DNA from: Streptomyces liliiviolaceus | Lineage (GTDB): Bacteria > Actinomycetota > Actinomycetes > Streptomycetales > Streptomycetaceae | Assembly (NCBI RefSeq): GCF_018070025.1 | Contig: NZ_JAGPYQ010000001.1 | Location: 1,860,001-1,924,000 of the forward strand | Reading direction: 5' to 3' | Length of the DNA: 64,000 bases | In this document: one piece after another, positions 17,734 through 26,223 of the stretch | Position numbering within the stretch: the first letter of the stretch is position 1 | How the letters are laid out: each line of letters begins with the position of its first letter | The notes under the pieces: generated by a model | Databases searched by the model: none | What the model was told of the DNA's origin: nothing | Seen by the model: only the letters and a program-made list of their open reading frames with translations | Program-made: the position numbers and the translations under genes

Positions 17734-18921
17734 ATGAGTAGTACGTCCTCCACGGTGGAGCGCGCCTTCGCGGCCGCGCTCTACGCCGACTCCGACGCGG
17801 CCCTCGACACCGGTGCCTCCCTGCTCGCCGCCGACCCCGCCTCCGACGCCGAACTCGCCCGTCGTGGCGAGGAGTTCGTCGCGGCGGCCTGGCGGCGCGG
17901 CTGGCAGCCAGCGGACGTCGTACGGATCGTGCGGCGCGAGCTGGACGACGTGCACGAACGCCTCGCGGCGCGACTGGTCCTCGCCGAGGCCGACCGGGAC
18001 CGTACGCCCCGGGCTCCGCGCTGGACGGCGCAACTGGAAGAGCTGAAGCGTTCCGACGGCTCCGACCGCCCGGACCGCCCGGACCGTTTCCGGTACGCGA
18101 CCGCGGCTCTGGAGCTGTACCGGCTGCTGCTGCGGCTCCCCACCTTGGAGCCGCTGGACGCACACGTACCCCACGCACCCCGTTCGCCCCGTTCGCCCCG
18201 TGCGTCCCGTGCATCCGAGGGCTCCGCCGTTCCACGGGTCACCCGCATGCTCACCCGTATCCGCGCGCTCCTCGCCAAGGCGGAGGCGACCGGGTTCCCG
18301 GAGGAGGCGGAGGCGCTGAGCGCCAAAGCGCAGGAGCTGATGGCGCGGCACAGCATCGACGAGGCGCTGCTCGCGGCGCGTACGCACGCCAAGGACGCGC
18401 CCGGCGCCTGCCGGATCGGCGTCGATCCGCCGTACGAGACCGCCAAGGCCGTCCTCCTCGACGCGGTGGCCGGGGCGAACCGCTGCCGCGCGGTGTGGAA
18501 CGAGGCCTTCGGCTTCTCCACCGTCGTCGGCTTCGAACCGGACCTGGAGGCGGTCGAACTCCTCCACACCTCGCTCCTCGTGCAGGCCACGGCCGCGATG
18601 ACGAAGGCGGAGGCGGCCCAGCGCGCGGGCGGCAGGAAGCGTACGAAGTCCTTCCGGCAGTCGTTCCTCGCCGCGTACGCGCATCGCATCGGCGACCGGC
18701 TGGCCGACGCGGCCGAGGGCCAGGTGGCCGCCACGGCGGGGGAGTCGCTGCCGGTCCTCGCGGCGCGCGACGTCGCGGTCACGGACGAGACGGAACGCAT
18801 GTTCCCGGACACGGTCACGACCCGGCTGCGCGGGATATCCGACGAGGCCGGCTGGCATGAGGGAGCGGCAGCAGCGGACCGAGCCCAGGTCGGCCCCCAC
18901 AAACGACTGCACTCCCCCTGA
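17734..18921 (+). CDS. DUF2786 protein of unknown function
   Basis: The 395-residue protein is soluble and has no signal peptide. The N-terminal 170 residues are Ala/Arg/Glu-rich and include a short Arg-Ser-Pro/Ala repeat (PRSPRSPRASRASE). The DUF2786 segment follows at about 170-215 (RVTRMLTRIRALLAKAEATG ... HSIDEALL). The C-terminal domain resembles the DUF7168-type region that usually follows DUF2786. Function is unknown; from memory similar proteins occur in phages and actinomycetes. The ATG at 17734 begins the conserved part and has no Shine-Dalgarno; CACGAT six bases upstream may be a -10 box. Confidence 0.75.
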   Translation: MSSTSSTVERAFAAALYADSDAALDTGASLLAADPASDAELARRGEEFVAAAWRRGWQPADVVRIVRRELDDVHERLAARLVLAEADRDRTPRAPRWTAQLEELKRSDGSDRPDRPDRFRYATAALELYRLLLRLPTLEPLDAHVPHAPRSPRSPRASRASEGSAVPRVTRMLTRIRALLAKAEATGFPEEAEALSAKAQELMARHSIDEALLAARTHAKDAPGACRIGVDPPYETAKAVLLDAVAGANRCRAVWNEAFGFSTVVGFEPDLEAVELLHTSLLVQATAAMTKAEAAQRAGGRKRTKSFRQSFLAAYAHRIGDRLADAAEGQVAATAGESLPVLAARDVAVTDETERMFPDTVTTRLRGISDEAGWHEGAAAADRAQVGPHKRLHSP

Positions 18922-18961
18922 CCCTCGCCCCGTCCCCGACGGGCCGCCGGCCCGACCCCGA

Positions 18962-19257
18962 CGCTGAGTCCCCACCTCGTCAGCGGCGCGAGGAACGGCG
19001 CGCCCAACCCCCACCGGCCGGCAGGCGAACCACAACGCTCACCCCCACCCCGTCAGGGGCGCGGGGAACTGCGCGCCCAGCCCCCACCGCCCCGCGGACG
19101 CACCACGACGCTCACCCTCACCCCGTCAGGGGCGCGGGGAACGGCGCGCCCAGCCCCCACCGGCCGGCAGACGAACCGCAACGCTCACCCCCGCCCCGTC
19201 AGGGGCGCGGGGAACGGCGCGCCCAGCCCCCACCGGCCGGCAGGCGAACCGCGACGC
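18962..19257 (+). repeat. Four 73-bp tandem copies of the dispersed GC-rich element
   Basis: The motif CGTCAGGGGCGCGGGGAAC (first copy degenerate) recurs at 18978, 19051, 19124 and 19197, an exact 73-bp period, each followed by GGCGCGCCCAGCCCCCACCG. The last unit runs directly into the stop codon of the DUF4232 gene. The array fills the whole gap between two convergent genes. Confidence 0.9.
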
Positions 19258-19812
19258 TCAGTCCCCCGTCCGCTGCAGCGGAGTGACGGACGCGTCCGGC
19301 TCGCTCCCGCCCGCGCCGCGGAGCGCCACCTCGCCGTACTTCCAGGCGAAGGACAGCTCCCCCTCGGCCCCCGGCAGAGCGAACTTCGCGGTCGTCACCG
19401 CGGCGGCCTTCCCGGCGTCCCCCGCGGGCCCGCGGACGTACGTGATCGTGAAGCCGACCGTCTCGTCCTTCTTCACCGTCAGCTTCTCCGGCTCCGCGGC
19501 CTTCTCCTGCGCGACGGACAGGGCGGTGCCGCCGGCGTCCAGGCCGACGGTCGGGAAGCCCTTGAGCGTGCAGTCGGCTCCGGAGCCGTTCGTGAGGCTG
19601 ACGGAGACGGTCCCGGTGTCGCCCGCGGCCGGGGCCTCGCTGGCGACGACCTCCTGGCTCAGCTCGCCGGCCGCGCAGGCGGACGAGGAAGAGTCCTTCC
19701 CGGACCCGCTGGATTTGTCGTCACCGCCGCCACCGTCGTCGCCACCGCAGGCGGTCAGGGTCAGGGCGAGCGTCGCCGCGAGAGCGGTGACGGCGATCGG
19801 CAGGGTGCGCAT
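19258..19812 (-). CDS. DUF4232 lipoprotein
   Basis: The 184-residue precursor has a signal peptide ending in the lipobox LTAC, followed by a Gly/Asp/Ser-rich linker and a DUF4232 beta-sandwich (SACAAGELSQEVV ... GADCTLKGFPTVGL). Two cysteines in the mature domain could form a disulfide. DUF4232 proteins are abundant secreted or cell-surface proteins of actinomycetes with no assigned role. The ATG at 19812 is preceded by GAGGACATCC. It shares the beta-rich lipoprotein style of the gene at 22127 but is not obviously homologous. Confidence 0.85.
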   Translation of the reverse strand: MRTLPIAVTALAATLALTLTACGGDDGGGGDDKSSGSGKDSSSSACAAGELSQEVVASEAPAAGDTGTVSVSLTNGSGADCTLKGFPTVGLDAGGTALSVAQEKAAEPEKLTVKKDETVGFTITYVRGPAGDAGKAAAVTTAKFALPGAEGELSFAWKYGEVALRGAGGSEPDASVTPLQRTGD

Positions 19813-19956
19813 GGATGTCCTCTGGCCTCAGGGTCGTACGGCTGATGCTGGTACTGCTCAACGTGATGGTGACGTGATGGTGCTGCGGAGTGATGACGGT
19901 ATCCGTAGATCATCATGGATCCTCCGCCTCTGTGGCCCCTCCCGTACGCTGGCGCA

Positions 19957-22149
19957 GTGAGCTGGCGACGAGCGCTTAAGGACACCGCGCGCTCGGGGCT
20001 CGCCGTGGAGAAGACACGGCTCGAACCTCTCGTCGCGGTGCGCGGAGCGGTGGGGCTCGCGATCGTGATCGCGGTCAGCCTGTGGGCCTTCGGCCCGGCC
20101 GCCGCCGCGAGTTCGGCGTTCGGCGCGTTCCAGGCGGCGATCGCCACGTTCCAGCGCAGCTGGCGCCCCCGCCCCGAACTGGCCCTCGCCTCCGGTACGA
20201 GCCTCGCCGTCTCCACCTTCCTCGGCTATCTGACGATCTCCCGGGAACCGCTGTTCCTCGCCCTGCTGGTGGTCTGGACGTTCGCCGCGGGGATGAGTTG
20301 GGCCGCGGGCCCGACCATCGGCCTGATCGCCTCCTCGAACGTGGCGATCATGCTCGTGACGGTCACCCTGCCGACCTCCGTGGCCCAGGCCGCGGGCCAC
20401 GCCGCCATGATGATCGTGGGCGGTGTCGTCCAGGCCGCGCTGATCGTGCTCTTCCCCGTACGCCGCTGGGGCGCCCACCGTGACGCGCTCGCCGACGCCC
20501 TGGCCGCCGAGGCGGACTACGCGCGGCGGCTGCGCCACGACCCCGTCGCGTCCTTCGACCCGCTGCCCCTGATGGAGGCCCGCAACGCCGCCGCCGTCAC
20601 ACCCCGCCAGGCCCGCCGCCGCCCCGCCGAACTGCACGGCGCCCGTGGCATCGCCGAACGCATCCGCCCGGTACTCGCCTCGCTGGCCGACCCGGCGATG
20701 GGCGTACCGGCGGAGGGGCACGCCCGCGACCGCGTCCGTGAACTGCTCGCCGCCGCCGGCGCCATCCTCGACGTGGCCGCCCACTCGATCCGCCGGGGCG
20801 AGCCCGTCACCGTGCCGGGCGCGGCCCTGGCGACCTTCCGCACCCCGGACACCGGGAGCATCCTCACCGGCCGCCCCTATCGCGCGGCGTCCCGCCTCAA
20901 CACCCTCCTCCAGGACGTGCTGGAGACGGCGGGCGGCAGCACACCGAAGGGCACCGACCGGACCCCGCTCGTCGGCATCGCCCCGGCCGCCCCGTCCCAC
21001 CGCCCCGGCAGCCGCAGCCGCCCCACCCTGCTCGCCCTGATCCCCACCGCGCTCAGGGCCATGCGCAAGGAACTCCGCAGGGGCTCCCCGATCACCCGGC
21101 ACGCCACGCGGGTGTCCGCGGTCGCCGCCGCCGGATACGTACTCGGCACCGCGCTGCCCCTCGGTCACGGTTACTGGGCCCCGCTGACCTCGGTCATGGT
21201 CATGCGCCCGGACTTCTCCCAGACGTACAGCAGGGCCGTCGCGCGGCTCGGCGGCACCGTCGTCGGCGTGGCCGTCGCCACGGCGGTGGTGCGGCTCGCC
21301 GACCCGGGCACGTACCTCTCCGGCGCCCTCGCCGTGGTGAGCGCCGCGCTCATGTATCTGCTGATGCGGACGGGCCAGTTCGCCGCCCAGGGCTGCATCG
21401 CCGCGTACGTCGTCTTCCTGCTCGGCATGGGCGGCGAACAGTGGACGCAGACCGTGCCCGAACGCGTCCTGCTCACCCTGCTCGGCGGACTGCTGGCGAT
21501 GATCGCGTACGCCGTCTACCCGGCGTGGGAGACCCCGCGGCTGCGCACCCGCCTCGCGGACTGGCTGGCCACGCAGGGCCGTTACGCGGCCATGGTCTTC
21601 GACGCCTACGCCGATCCGGCCCTGCGGAACGCCCCGGACGTCCGTGAGGCCCTGCTCACCGCGCGCACCGCCCGCGCGGCCTGGCACACGGCCGTGGCCC
21701 GCGCCACCGCCGAGCCGGTCCGCCACCGCGGCCTCTCGCGGACCGCCGCCGACGACGCCGAGGACGCGCTCGCCCAGCTGGGCCGCGTGGCCATGCTTCT
21801 GGAAGCCCATCTTCCGGATCGCGGCGCGACCCCGGTCCCGGCGGCCGCCGGACTCGCCGAGGCCCTGCGCGAGTCCACTCGGCAGGGGGCGAAGGGCATC
21901 CGGGAGCGCCGGGTGCCGGACTGGGAGGCGGTACGGGCCGCCGTGGCGGCCTGGGAGACGGAGCCGCCGGACGGGGAGGAAGCCCTGCTCGTCCCGGCGC
22001 GGCTCGTCCTCGACGCGCTGACCGAGCTCTCCGAGGCGCTCGACACCGCCGTGCCGCCCATGACGCTCGACGGGACGTCGGCGGTCGCGGAGCCGGTCAC
22101 GAAGACCGGCACGGGGACGGGCGGTGTCAGGAGCCCAGGCTCGCCGTAG
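19957..22149 (+). CDS. FUSC-family membrane protein (aromatic acid exporter-like)
   Basis: The 730-residue protein has the FUSC/YccS layout: two blocks of about five to six transmembrane helices (residues about 25-165 and 385-520), each followed by a soluble helical domain. The second block carries the PLGHGYWAPLTSVMVMRPDF segment typical of FUSC-like proteins. Family members include the p-hydroxybenzoic acid exporter AaeB and aluminium-activated malate channels; the substrate here is unknown. GTG 19957 is chosen because it starts the conserved part and lies six bases after TACGCT (19945-19950), implying a leaderless mRNA. Its 3' end overlaps the convergent lipoprotein gene by 23 bp. Confidence 0.82.
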   Translation: MSWRRALKDTARSGLAVEKTRLEPLVAVRGAVGLAIVIAVSLWAFGPAAAASSAFGAFQAAIATFQRSWRPRPELALASGTSLAVSTFLGYLTISREPLFLALLVVWTFAAGMSWAAGPTIGLIASSNVAIMLVTVTLPTSVAQAAGHAAMMIVGGVVQAALIVLFPVRRWGAHRDALADALAAEADYARRLRHDPVASFDPLPLMEARNAAAVTPRQARRRPAELHGARGIAERIRPVLASLADPAMGVPAEGHARDRVRELLAAAGAILDVAAHSIRRGEPVTVPGAALATFRTPDTGSILTGRPYRAASRLNTLLQDVLETAGGSTPKGTDRTPLVGIAPAAPSHRPGSRSRPTLLALIPTALRAMRKELRRGSPITRHATRVSAVAAAGYVLGTALPLGHGYWAPLTSVMVMRPDFSQTYSRAVARLGGTVVGVAVATAVVRLADPGTYLSGALAVVSAALMYLLMRTGQFAAQGCIAAYVVFLLGMGGEQWTQTVPERVLLTLLGGLLAMIAYAVYPAWETPRLRTRLADWLATQGRYAAMVFDAYADPALRNAPDVREALLTARTARAAWHTAVARATAEPVRHRGLSRTAADDAEDALAQLGRVAMLLEAHLPDRGATPVPAAAGLAEALRESTRQGAKGIRERRVPDWEAVRAAVAAWETEPPDGEEALLVPARLVLDALTELSEALDTAVPPMTLDGTSAVAEPVTKTGTGTGGVRSPGSP

Positions 22150-22636
22150 GCAGTCCGGGCGGCAGGCCCTCGCCCTCGGACCTGGTGTACGTCTCCGAGC
22201 CGAAGCCGTCCCAGGTGACCTTCAGGGTGGTGGAGTCGACGGAGTCCACCATGCCCTCGGAGCGGTCCTTGTTCCCGTCCGTGCACTTCAGGGTGATCAT
22301 GCGCATGTCCGAGGTCTCGGCCGCGGTGCCGCTGCAGATGGAACCGCTCGTCGAGAACAGGCCCGCCTGCTTGCCGGTGATCACCAGGGCCACTGCCTTG
22401 CCGCCCTTGGTGGTCAGCCAGTTGCCGTCCAGGTCGCCGGCTTCGGCGGTGCCGGTGTCCGCGGACGCGGTAGGTTCGGCGCTGGCCGTGGACGAGGAAT
22501 CCTTGTCACCACCACCATCACCGCCATCGCCGTCGCTGCTGCAGCCCGTCGTCAGGGCGAGCGCGACCGCCAGCCCTGCGGCTGCGGCCGCGATGCGCGC
22601 GTGCTTGCGCGTACGCGGGAAGGTCGCCGAAGTCAC
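22127..22636 (-). CDS. Small secreted lipoprotein of unknown function
   Basis: The 169-residue precursor has a basic n-region, a hydrophobic Ala/Leu core and the lipobox LTTGC, then a Gly/Asp/Ser linker. A compact beta-rich domain of about 105 residues (GNWLTTKGGKAVALVITGK ... LKVTWDGFGSETYTR) follows, containing two cysteines likely to form a disulfide. No family recognised. GTG 22636 is chosen because GGAGG lies five bases upstream; longer in-frame starts exist but lack a ribosome site. The last 23 bp lie antisense to the end of the FUSC gene. Confidence 0.75.
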   Translation of the reverse strand: MTSATFPRTRKHARIAAAAAGLAVALALTTGCSSDGDGGDGGGDKDSSSTASAEPTASADTGTAEAGDLDGNWLTTKGGKAVALVITGKQAGLFSTSGSICSGTAAETSDMRMITLKCTDGNKDRSEGMVDSVDSTTLKVTWDGFGSETYTRSEGEGLPPGLPTASLGS

Positions 22637-22716
22637 TGAGGCCTCCAGGGGTCTGGCGGGGCGGGACGGGTCCAACCGCTGCAAGTTACCAGCAGTAGGC
22701 GCGAGCCTGCGGGGCG

Positions 22717-23345
22717 CGGGCCGGTGGGGGCCGGGGTTGCGCAGTTCCTCGCGCCCCTGAGGGGGCGGGCCGTGCTGTGGTTACTTCGGCTGTCGGCCGG
22801 TGGGGGCTGGCCGCGCAGTTCCCCGCGCCCCTGAAGGGGCGGGGCTGTGCGAGGGCACTTTGGCTGCGGGCCGACGGGGGCCGACCGCGCAGTTCCTCGC
22901 GCCCCTGAGGGGGCGGGCCGTGCTGTGGTTACTTCGGCTGTCGGCCGGCGGGGGCTGGCCGCGCAGTTCCCCGCGCCCCTGAGTGGGCCTGCCGGAGCGG
23001 GCCCACTCCCACGGCCCCACTACGTGACGCGCGTCCCTCCCCGCCGCCCCGCTTTTAGGGGGTCGGGGAACTGCGCACCCCGGCCCCCACCCGTCTGCTT
23101 TTAGGGGCGCGGGGAACTGCGCGACCAGCCCCCACCGGCCCGCAGCCGGAATGCAGCCCCGGCCACCCCACCCCAGGCGCCCGCCGCACGGCGCACCCCG
23201 GCCCCCACCCGTCCGTTTTCAGGGGCGCGGGGAACTGCGCGACCAGCCCCCACCGGGCCGCAGCCGAAACGCAGCCCCGGCCACCCCACCCCAGAGGCCC
23301 GCCGCACGCCGCACCCCGGGCCCCACCAGGCCGCAGCCGAAGCGA
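22717..23345. repeat. Large array of the dispersed GC-rich element: four 74-bp copies, then inverted copies
   Basis: The core GCAGTTCC[CT]CGCGCCCCTGA occurs at 22741, 22815, 22889 and 22963 with an exact 74-bp period. Copies 1 and 3 also share the following 40 bases, so a 148-bp unit was duplicated. From about 23040 the orientation flips: GGGG(C/T)CGGGGAACTGCGC-type cores lie near 23050, 23106 and 23222, the last two in a unit of about 116 bp. The two halves could pair into a very large hairpin. Nothing in this 680-bp gap looks like a gene. Confidence 0.88.
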
Positions 23346-23371
23346 ACCCCCGGCCGGCCAGGCCCCACCCC

Positions 23372-23677
23372 CTACCAGGAAGACTTCCGAACCCCCGGCA
23401 GGAAGCCCCCGTGTGCCAGCGCCCGCAGGGTCACCCGGGAGATTCCGAATGCCCGGTAGTAGCCCCGGGGGCGCCCGTCCACCGCGTCCCGGTTACGGAC
23501 CCGCCCCGCCGCAGCATCCCGCGGCTGCCGCCGCAGTTCCCGCCCGGCGGCCAGCCGTTCCGCCTCCGTGGAGGACGGCCGGCGCACGATCTCCTTCAGC
23601 TCGGCCCGCCGCACGGCGTACCGCGCCACCACCACCCGCCGCGCCTCGTTCTTCGCGATCTTGCTCTTCTTCGCCAT
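23372..23677 (-). CDS. rpsN2: 30S ribosomal protein S14, zinc-independent paralogue
   Basis: The 101-residue S14 has the family end ([30 protein letters not shown]) and the basic N-terminus [14 protein letters not shown]. It is the long C-minus form: the two CxxC zinc motifs are absent. Such paralogues replace zinc-binding S14 when zinc is scarce and free zinc for other uses. The start overlaps the stop of rpmB by one base, so the two are translationally coupled. Confidence 0.95.
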   Translation of the reverse strand: MAKKSKIAKNEARRVVVARYAVRRAELKEIVRRPSSTEAERLAAGRELRRQPRDAAAGRVRNRDAVDGRPRGYYRAFGISRVTLRALAHGGFLPGVRKSSW

Positions 23678-23913
23678 CAGACCTTCACCCCGCGGGCCCG
23701 GATCCGCGCCACCGCGGCCTCGACGCCGATGACGTCGACCGTCTTGATGCCCTTGGCGCTCAGCCTCAGCCGTACGAACCGCCCCTCGCCCGGCAACCAG
23801 TACCGCTTGCTCTGGATGTTCGGGTCGAAGCGGCGCGACGTACGCCGGTGCGAGTGGGAGATGGAGTTGCCGAAGCCCGGCCGGGCCCCGGTCAGCATGC
23901 AGTGCGCGGACAT
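23677..23913 (-). CDS. rpmB2: 50S ribosomal protein L28, zinc-independent paralogue
   Basis: The 78-residue L28 starts [36 protein letters not shown] (two blocks: [16 protein letters not shown], then [16 protein letters not shown]) and has no paired CxxC knuckles. The ATG at 23913 is chosen because homology begins there and GAGAGAGG lies upstream; in-frame codons reach back to 23976 across the promoter. It is first gene of the leftward pair rpmB2-rpsN2 and shares its control region with the rightward rpmG2 operon. Confidence 0.93.
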   Translation of the reverse strand: MSAHCMLTGARPGFGNSISHSHRRTSRRFDPNIQSKRYWLPGEGRFVRLRLSAKGIKTVDVIGVEAAVARIRARGVKV

Positions 23914-23950
23914 GTGAGTGACGTACCTCTCTCGATCTCTCCCATTCCCG

Positions 23951-23987
23951 TTATTGGTAATGGGAGTCGTTTTCATATACTAGCCAC
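23951..23987. promoter_or_regulatory. Divergent promoter region with a probable Zur operator
   Basis: TATACT (23976-23981) lies six bases before the rpmG2 ATG and is an excellent -10 box. Immediately upstream, TGGGAGTCGTTTTCA (23961-23975) matches a TGAAAATCATTTTCA-type Zur palindrome at 11 of 15 positions. The established Streptomyces model is that Zur represses the C-minus ribosomal genes through a 15-bp palindrome and is released at low zinc. An additional inverted pair, CCCATT ... AATGGG (23941-23964), sits beside it. Confidence 0.65.
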
Positions 23988-24152
23988 ATGGCACGCAACG
24001 AACTCCGCCCGGTCGTCAAACTCCGGTCCACGGCCGGGACCGGCTACACGTACGTCACCCGCAAGAACCGCCGCAACGACCCCGACCGCCTGACCCTGCG
24101 CAAGTACGACCCGGTCGCAGGCCGGCACGTCGACTTCCGAGAGGAGCGCTGA
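23988..24152 (+). CDS. rpmG2: 50S ribosomal protein L33, zinc-independent paralogue
   Basis: The 54-residue L33 ([19 protein letters not shown] ... [18 protein letters not shown]) has the YVTRKNRRN segment of the family but none of the four zinc cysteines. It is first gene of the rightward operon rpmG2-rpmE2-cobW-like-rpsR2. No Shine-Dalgarno precedes the ATG and the -10 box ends six bases before it, so the mRNA is probably leaderless. Confidence 0.95.
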   Translation: MARNELRPVVKLRSTAGTGYTYVTRKNRRNDPDRLTLRKYDPVAGRHVDFREER

Positions 24153-24157
24153 GCGCC

Positions 24158-24424
24158 ATGCGCGAGGGAATCCACCCGGCGTACGGGCCCGTCGTCTTCC
24201 GGGACCGGGCCGCGAACCACGCCTTCCTGACCGGCTCGACCATGACGAGCGAGAAGACGATCGACTGGGAGGACGGCAACACGTACCCGGTCGTCGACGT
24301 CGAGATCTCGAACGTGAGCCACCCCTTCTACACGGGCACGGCCCGCGTCCTGGACACGGCCGGCCGCGTGGAGCGCTTCGAACGCCGCTTCGGCAAGCGC
24401 GGCGAACAGCGCGGGGAGCGCTGA
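24158..24424 (+). CDS. rpmE2: 50S ribosomal protein L31 type B, zinc-independent
   Basis: The 88-residue type-B L31 begins [16 protein letters not shown] and contains [15 protein letters not shown] and [13 protein letters not shown]. It lacks the CxxC of type-A L31. It lies five bases after rpmG2, and its TGA shares one base with the ATG of the next gene. Confidence 0.95.
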   Translation: MREGIHPAYGPVVFRDRAANHAFLTGSTMTSEKTIDWEDGNTYPVVDVEISNVSHPFYTGTARVLDTAGRVERFERRFGKRGEQRGER

Positions 24425-25578
24425 TGCTGTCCGTCGCCGTCGTCGGCGGCCTGCACGCCGACGCGCGCAGGCAGGCCGTCGGACGGCTGCTCGCCGACGT
24501 GCCGGGCGCCGTGGCGCTGCACCACGACCTCGCCACGGCCGCGAAGGGCACGGTGGTACGGACCGTCCGCGACCGCACCGGCATCGTCTCGGCCGGTGAG
24601 GCGCCGCTGGTCAACGACTGCGCGTGCTGCGCCCTGCGCGAGGACCTGGTCCCGGAGCTGGAGCGGCTCGCGGCGGACGGCGTGACCCGGCTCGCGGTCG
24701 TCGAGCTCTGGGACTCGGTCGAGCCGAAGGCGATGGCCGAGGTGGTCGCGAGCGCCGGACTCCGCCTGACGGGCGTCATCACCGCGGTCGACCCCGCGCT
24801 GGTGCTCCCCTACCTCGGCAACGGCGACGACCTCGCCGACGCGGGCCTCGCCGCCGCCGCGACCGACCAGCGCACCATCGCCGACACCTTCGCCCGTCAG
24901 CTGGAGTACGCCCCGGTCCTGGCCCTCGCCGACTCGGCGGAGGCCGACGACGAGGACCGCGCCCTGCTGGCCCAGCTCCACCCGACCGCCCGCCGTATCG
25001 CGATCGATCCCACCGAGCCCGGCCCCTCCCCGGTCACCCCCTCACCCCTCGCCACCGCCGCACTCGCCGGCTTCGACGTGGAGTCGGCCGCCGCGGCCCA
25101 GCATCCGGCCTGCGCGCTGCTGCCCGCCGAGGCGGACGAGTGCGGGGTCACCACGCTCGTGTGGCACCGGAGCCGGCCGTTCCACCCGGAACGGCTCTAC
25201 GCGGCGCTGGAGGACCTGGCCTGCGCCGCCGCGCGCAGCCGGGGCCGTTTCTGGCTCGCGGACCGGCCCGACACCCTGCTGCACTGGGACGCGGCCGGCG
25301 GCGCCCTGTGCGTGGAGAGCGCCGGGCCCTGGATGGCGTCCCTGCCGGACGCGGCCTGGGACCTGGAGCCGCCGGTACGCCGGGCCGCCGCCGCGCTCGA
25401 CTGGCACCCCGAGCACGGCGACTGCTGCCAGCACCTCGTCTTCACCTCGCCGGGCCTGGACCGCGACGGGCTGGAACTGCTCCTGGAGTCCTGCCTGCTG
25501 ACCGACACGGAGTACGCCGCCGGCCGCACCGCCTGGAAACGGCTCCCGCCCGCTTTCGACACCCTCCTGGAGGTCTGA
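24424..25578 (+). CDS. CobW/COG0523-like protein with degenerate GTPase motifs
   Basis: The 384-residue protein has the COG0523 layout: N-terminal G-domain-like half with the metal-binding CxCC (C66-A-C68-C69 in [12 protein letters not shown]) and a CobW C-terminal domain. The P-loop is missing: the family GxxGxGK[ST] is replaced by [11 protein letters not shown], and the NKxD motif position reads [11 protein letters not shown] binding is therefore doubtful. A cluster of possible metal ligands, H328, H331, C334, C335 and H337 ([10 protein letters not shown]), lies in the C-terminal domain where relatives usually have GDRRQ. It is cotranscribed with zinc-free ribosomal proteins, so a role in zinc starvation is likely: zinc transfer, or a ribosome factor like the mycobacterial Mrf protein (my recollection, unverified). 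Confidence 0.85.
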   Translation: MLSVAVVGGLHADARRQAVGRLLADVPGAVALHHDLATAAKGTVVRTVRDRTGIVSAGEAPLVNDCACCALREDLVPELERLAADGVTRLAVVELWDSVEPKAMAEVVASAGLRLTGVITAVDPALVLPYLGNGDDLADAGLAAAATDQRTIADTFARQLEYAPVLALADSAEADDEDRALLAQLHPTARRIAIDPTEPGPSPVTPSPLATAALAGFDVESAAAAQHPACALLPAEADECGVTTLVWHRSRPFHPERLYAALEDLACAAARSRGRFWLADRPDTLLHWDAAGGALCVESAGPWMASLPDAAWDLEPPVRRAAAALDWHPEHGDCCQHLVFTSPGLDRDGLELLLESCLLTDTEYAAGRTAWKRLPPAFDTLLEV

Positions 25579-25582
25579 CCCC

Positions 25583-25834
25583 ATGGCCCGTGAAACCGGT
25601 GGCGCCCGCAACCCCGGACGCAAGCCGTCCCCGCCCCGCCCGAACCCGTTGGACGCGGCGAAGATCACGTACATCGACTACAAGGACACGGACCTTCTGC
25701 GGAGGTTCCTCTCCGACCGCGGAAAGATTCGCAGTCGCAGGGTCACCCGGGTCTCGGCCCGGCAGCAGCGACGGCTGGCCCGCGCGATCAAGAACGCCCG
25801 CGAGATGGCTCTGCTGCCCTACGCGTCGCGCTAG
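25583..25834 (+). CDS. rpsR2: 30S ribosomal protein S18, zinc-independent paralogue
   Basis: The 83-residue S18 has the core [54 protein letters not shown] (shown here only to identify the family; key parts are YIDYKD, GKI and ARQQR). It lacks the N-terminal zinc cysteines. It is the last gene of the operon, four bases after the CobW-like gene, and is followed by a strong terminator. Confidence 0.93.
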   Translation: MARETGGARNPGRKPSPPRPNPLDAAKITYIDYKDTDLLRRFLSDRGKIRSRRVTRVSARQQRRLARAIKNAREMALLPYASR

Positions 25835-25964
25835 TCCCGGCAGCCCCGGGGGTGTCGGCAGTTTCCGGGAAGCCCTCGCAGCCCCGCTGTTCTCCAGGTT
25901 CCTCCAGGTCTCCCCAGGTCCCCGTGGCCTCCAGGGCCCCTACCGCCCCGGCTTTCCCGCCGGC

Positions 25965-25999
25965 CCCGCCCCGCCCGTTCATTCTTCGGGCGGGGCGGG
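25965..25999 (+). terminator. Strong terminator of the C-minus ribosomal operon
   Basis: A perfect 13-bp G/C stem, CCCGCCCCGCCCG (25965-25977) with CGGGCGGGGCGGG (25987-25999), encloses a nine-base loop. Confidence 0.8.
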
Positions 26000-26111
26000 C
26001 CCGTTTCGGAACAGGAACGGCCCGGTGTGCGTCTCCTCCATTGACCGGGCGCGGAGTTGGAACGATTCGGGCTTCGCGACCGTCAAACCTGTAACCAGGA
26101 GAACACCCCCC

Positions 26112-26182
26112 GTGCACGTGCATCTGCCCATGCATCTGCATGTGAAGACAGCTATGATCCGGGGCAGTTGACCATTGCATCT
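26112..26182 (+). promoter_or_regulatory. Operator array A upstream of the DUF397 gene
   Basis: The block 26112-26139 contains GTGCACGTGCATCTGCCC followed by ATGCATCTGC, that is two direct TGCATCTGC copies (26119 and 26131). A third, degenerate TGCATCT is at 26176. The block is the reverse complement of operator array B at 27184-27211, with one difference. The rest of the 25835-26223 gap holds the operon terminator and otherwise nothing I recognise. Confidence 0.75.
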
Positions 26183-26223
26183 ATGGCAACAGAAGAAGCC
26201 AATGCACCATCGGGGAGCGACCT

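Noticed and set aside
18962-19257. 73-bp tandem repeats as a CRISPR array
   Set aside because: Units are contiguous and almost identical along their full length, with no variable spacers and no cas genes; the same sequence is dispersed elsewhere.
24424-25578. Frameshift or sequencing error as the cause of the missing P-loop in the CobW-like protein
   Set aside because: The start overlaps the rpmE2 stop by one base and the frame is continuous with coherent sequence on both sides of the P-loop position.
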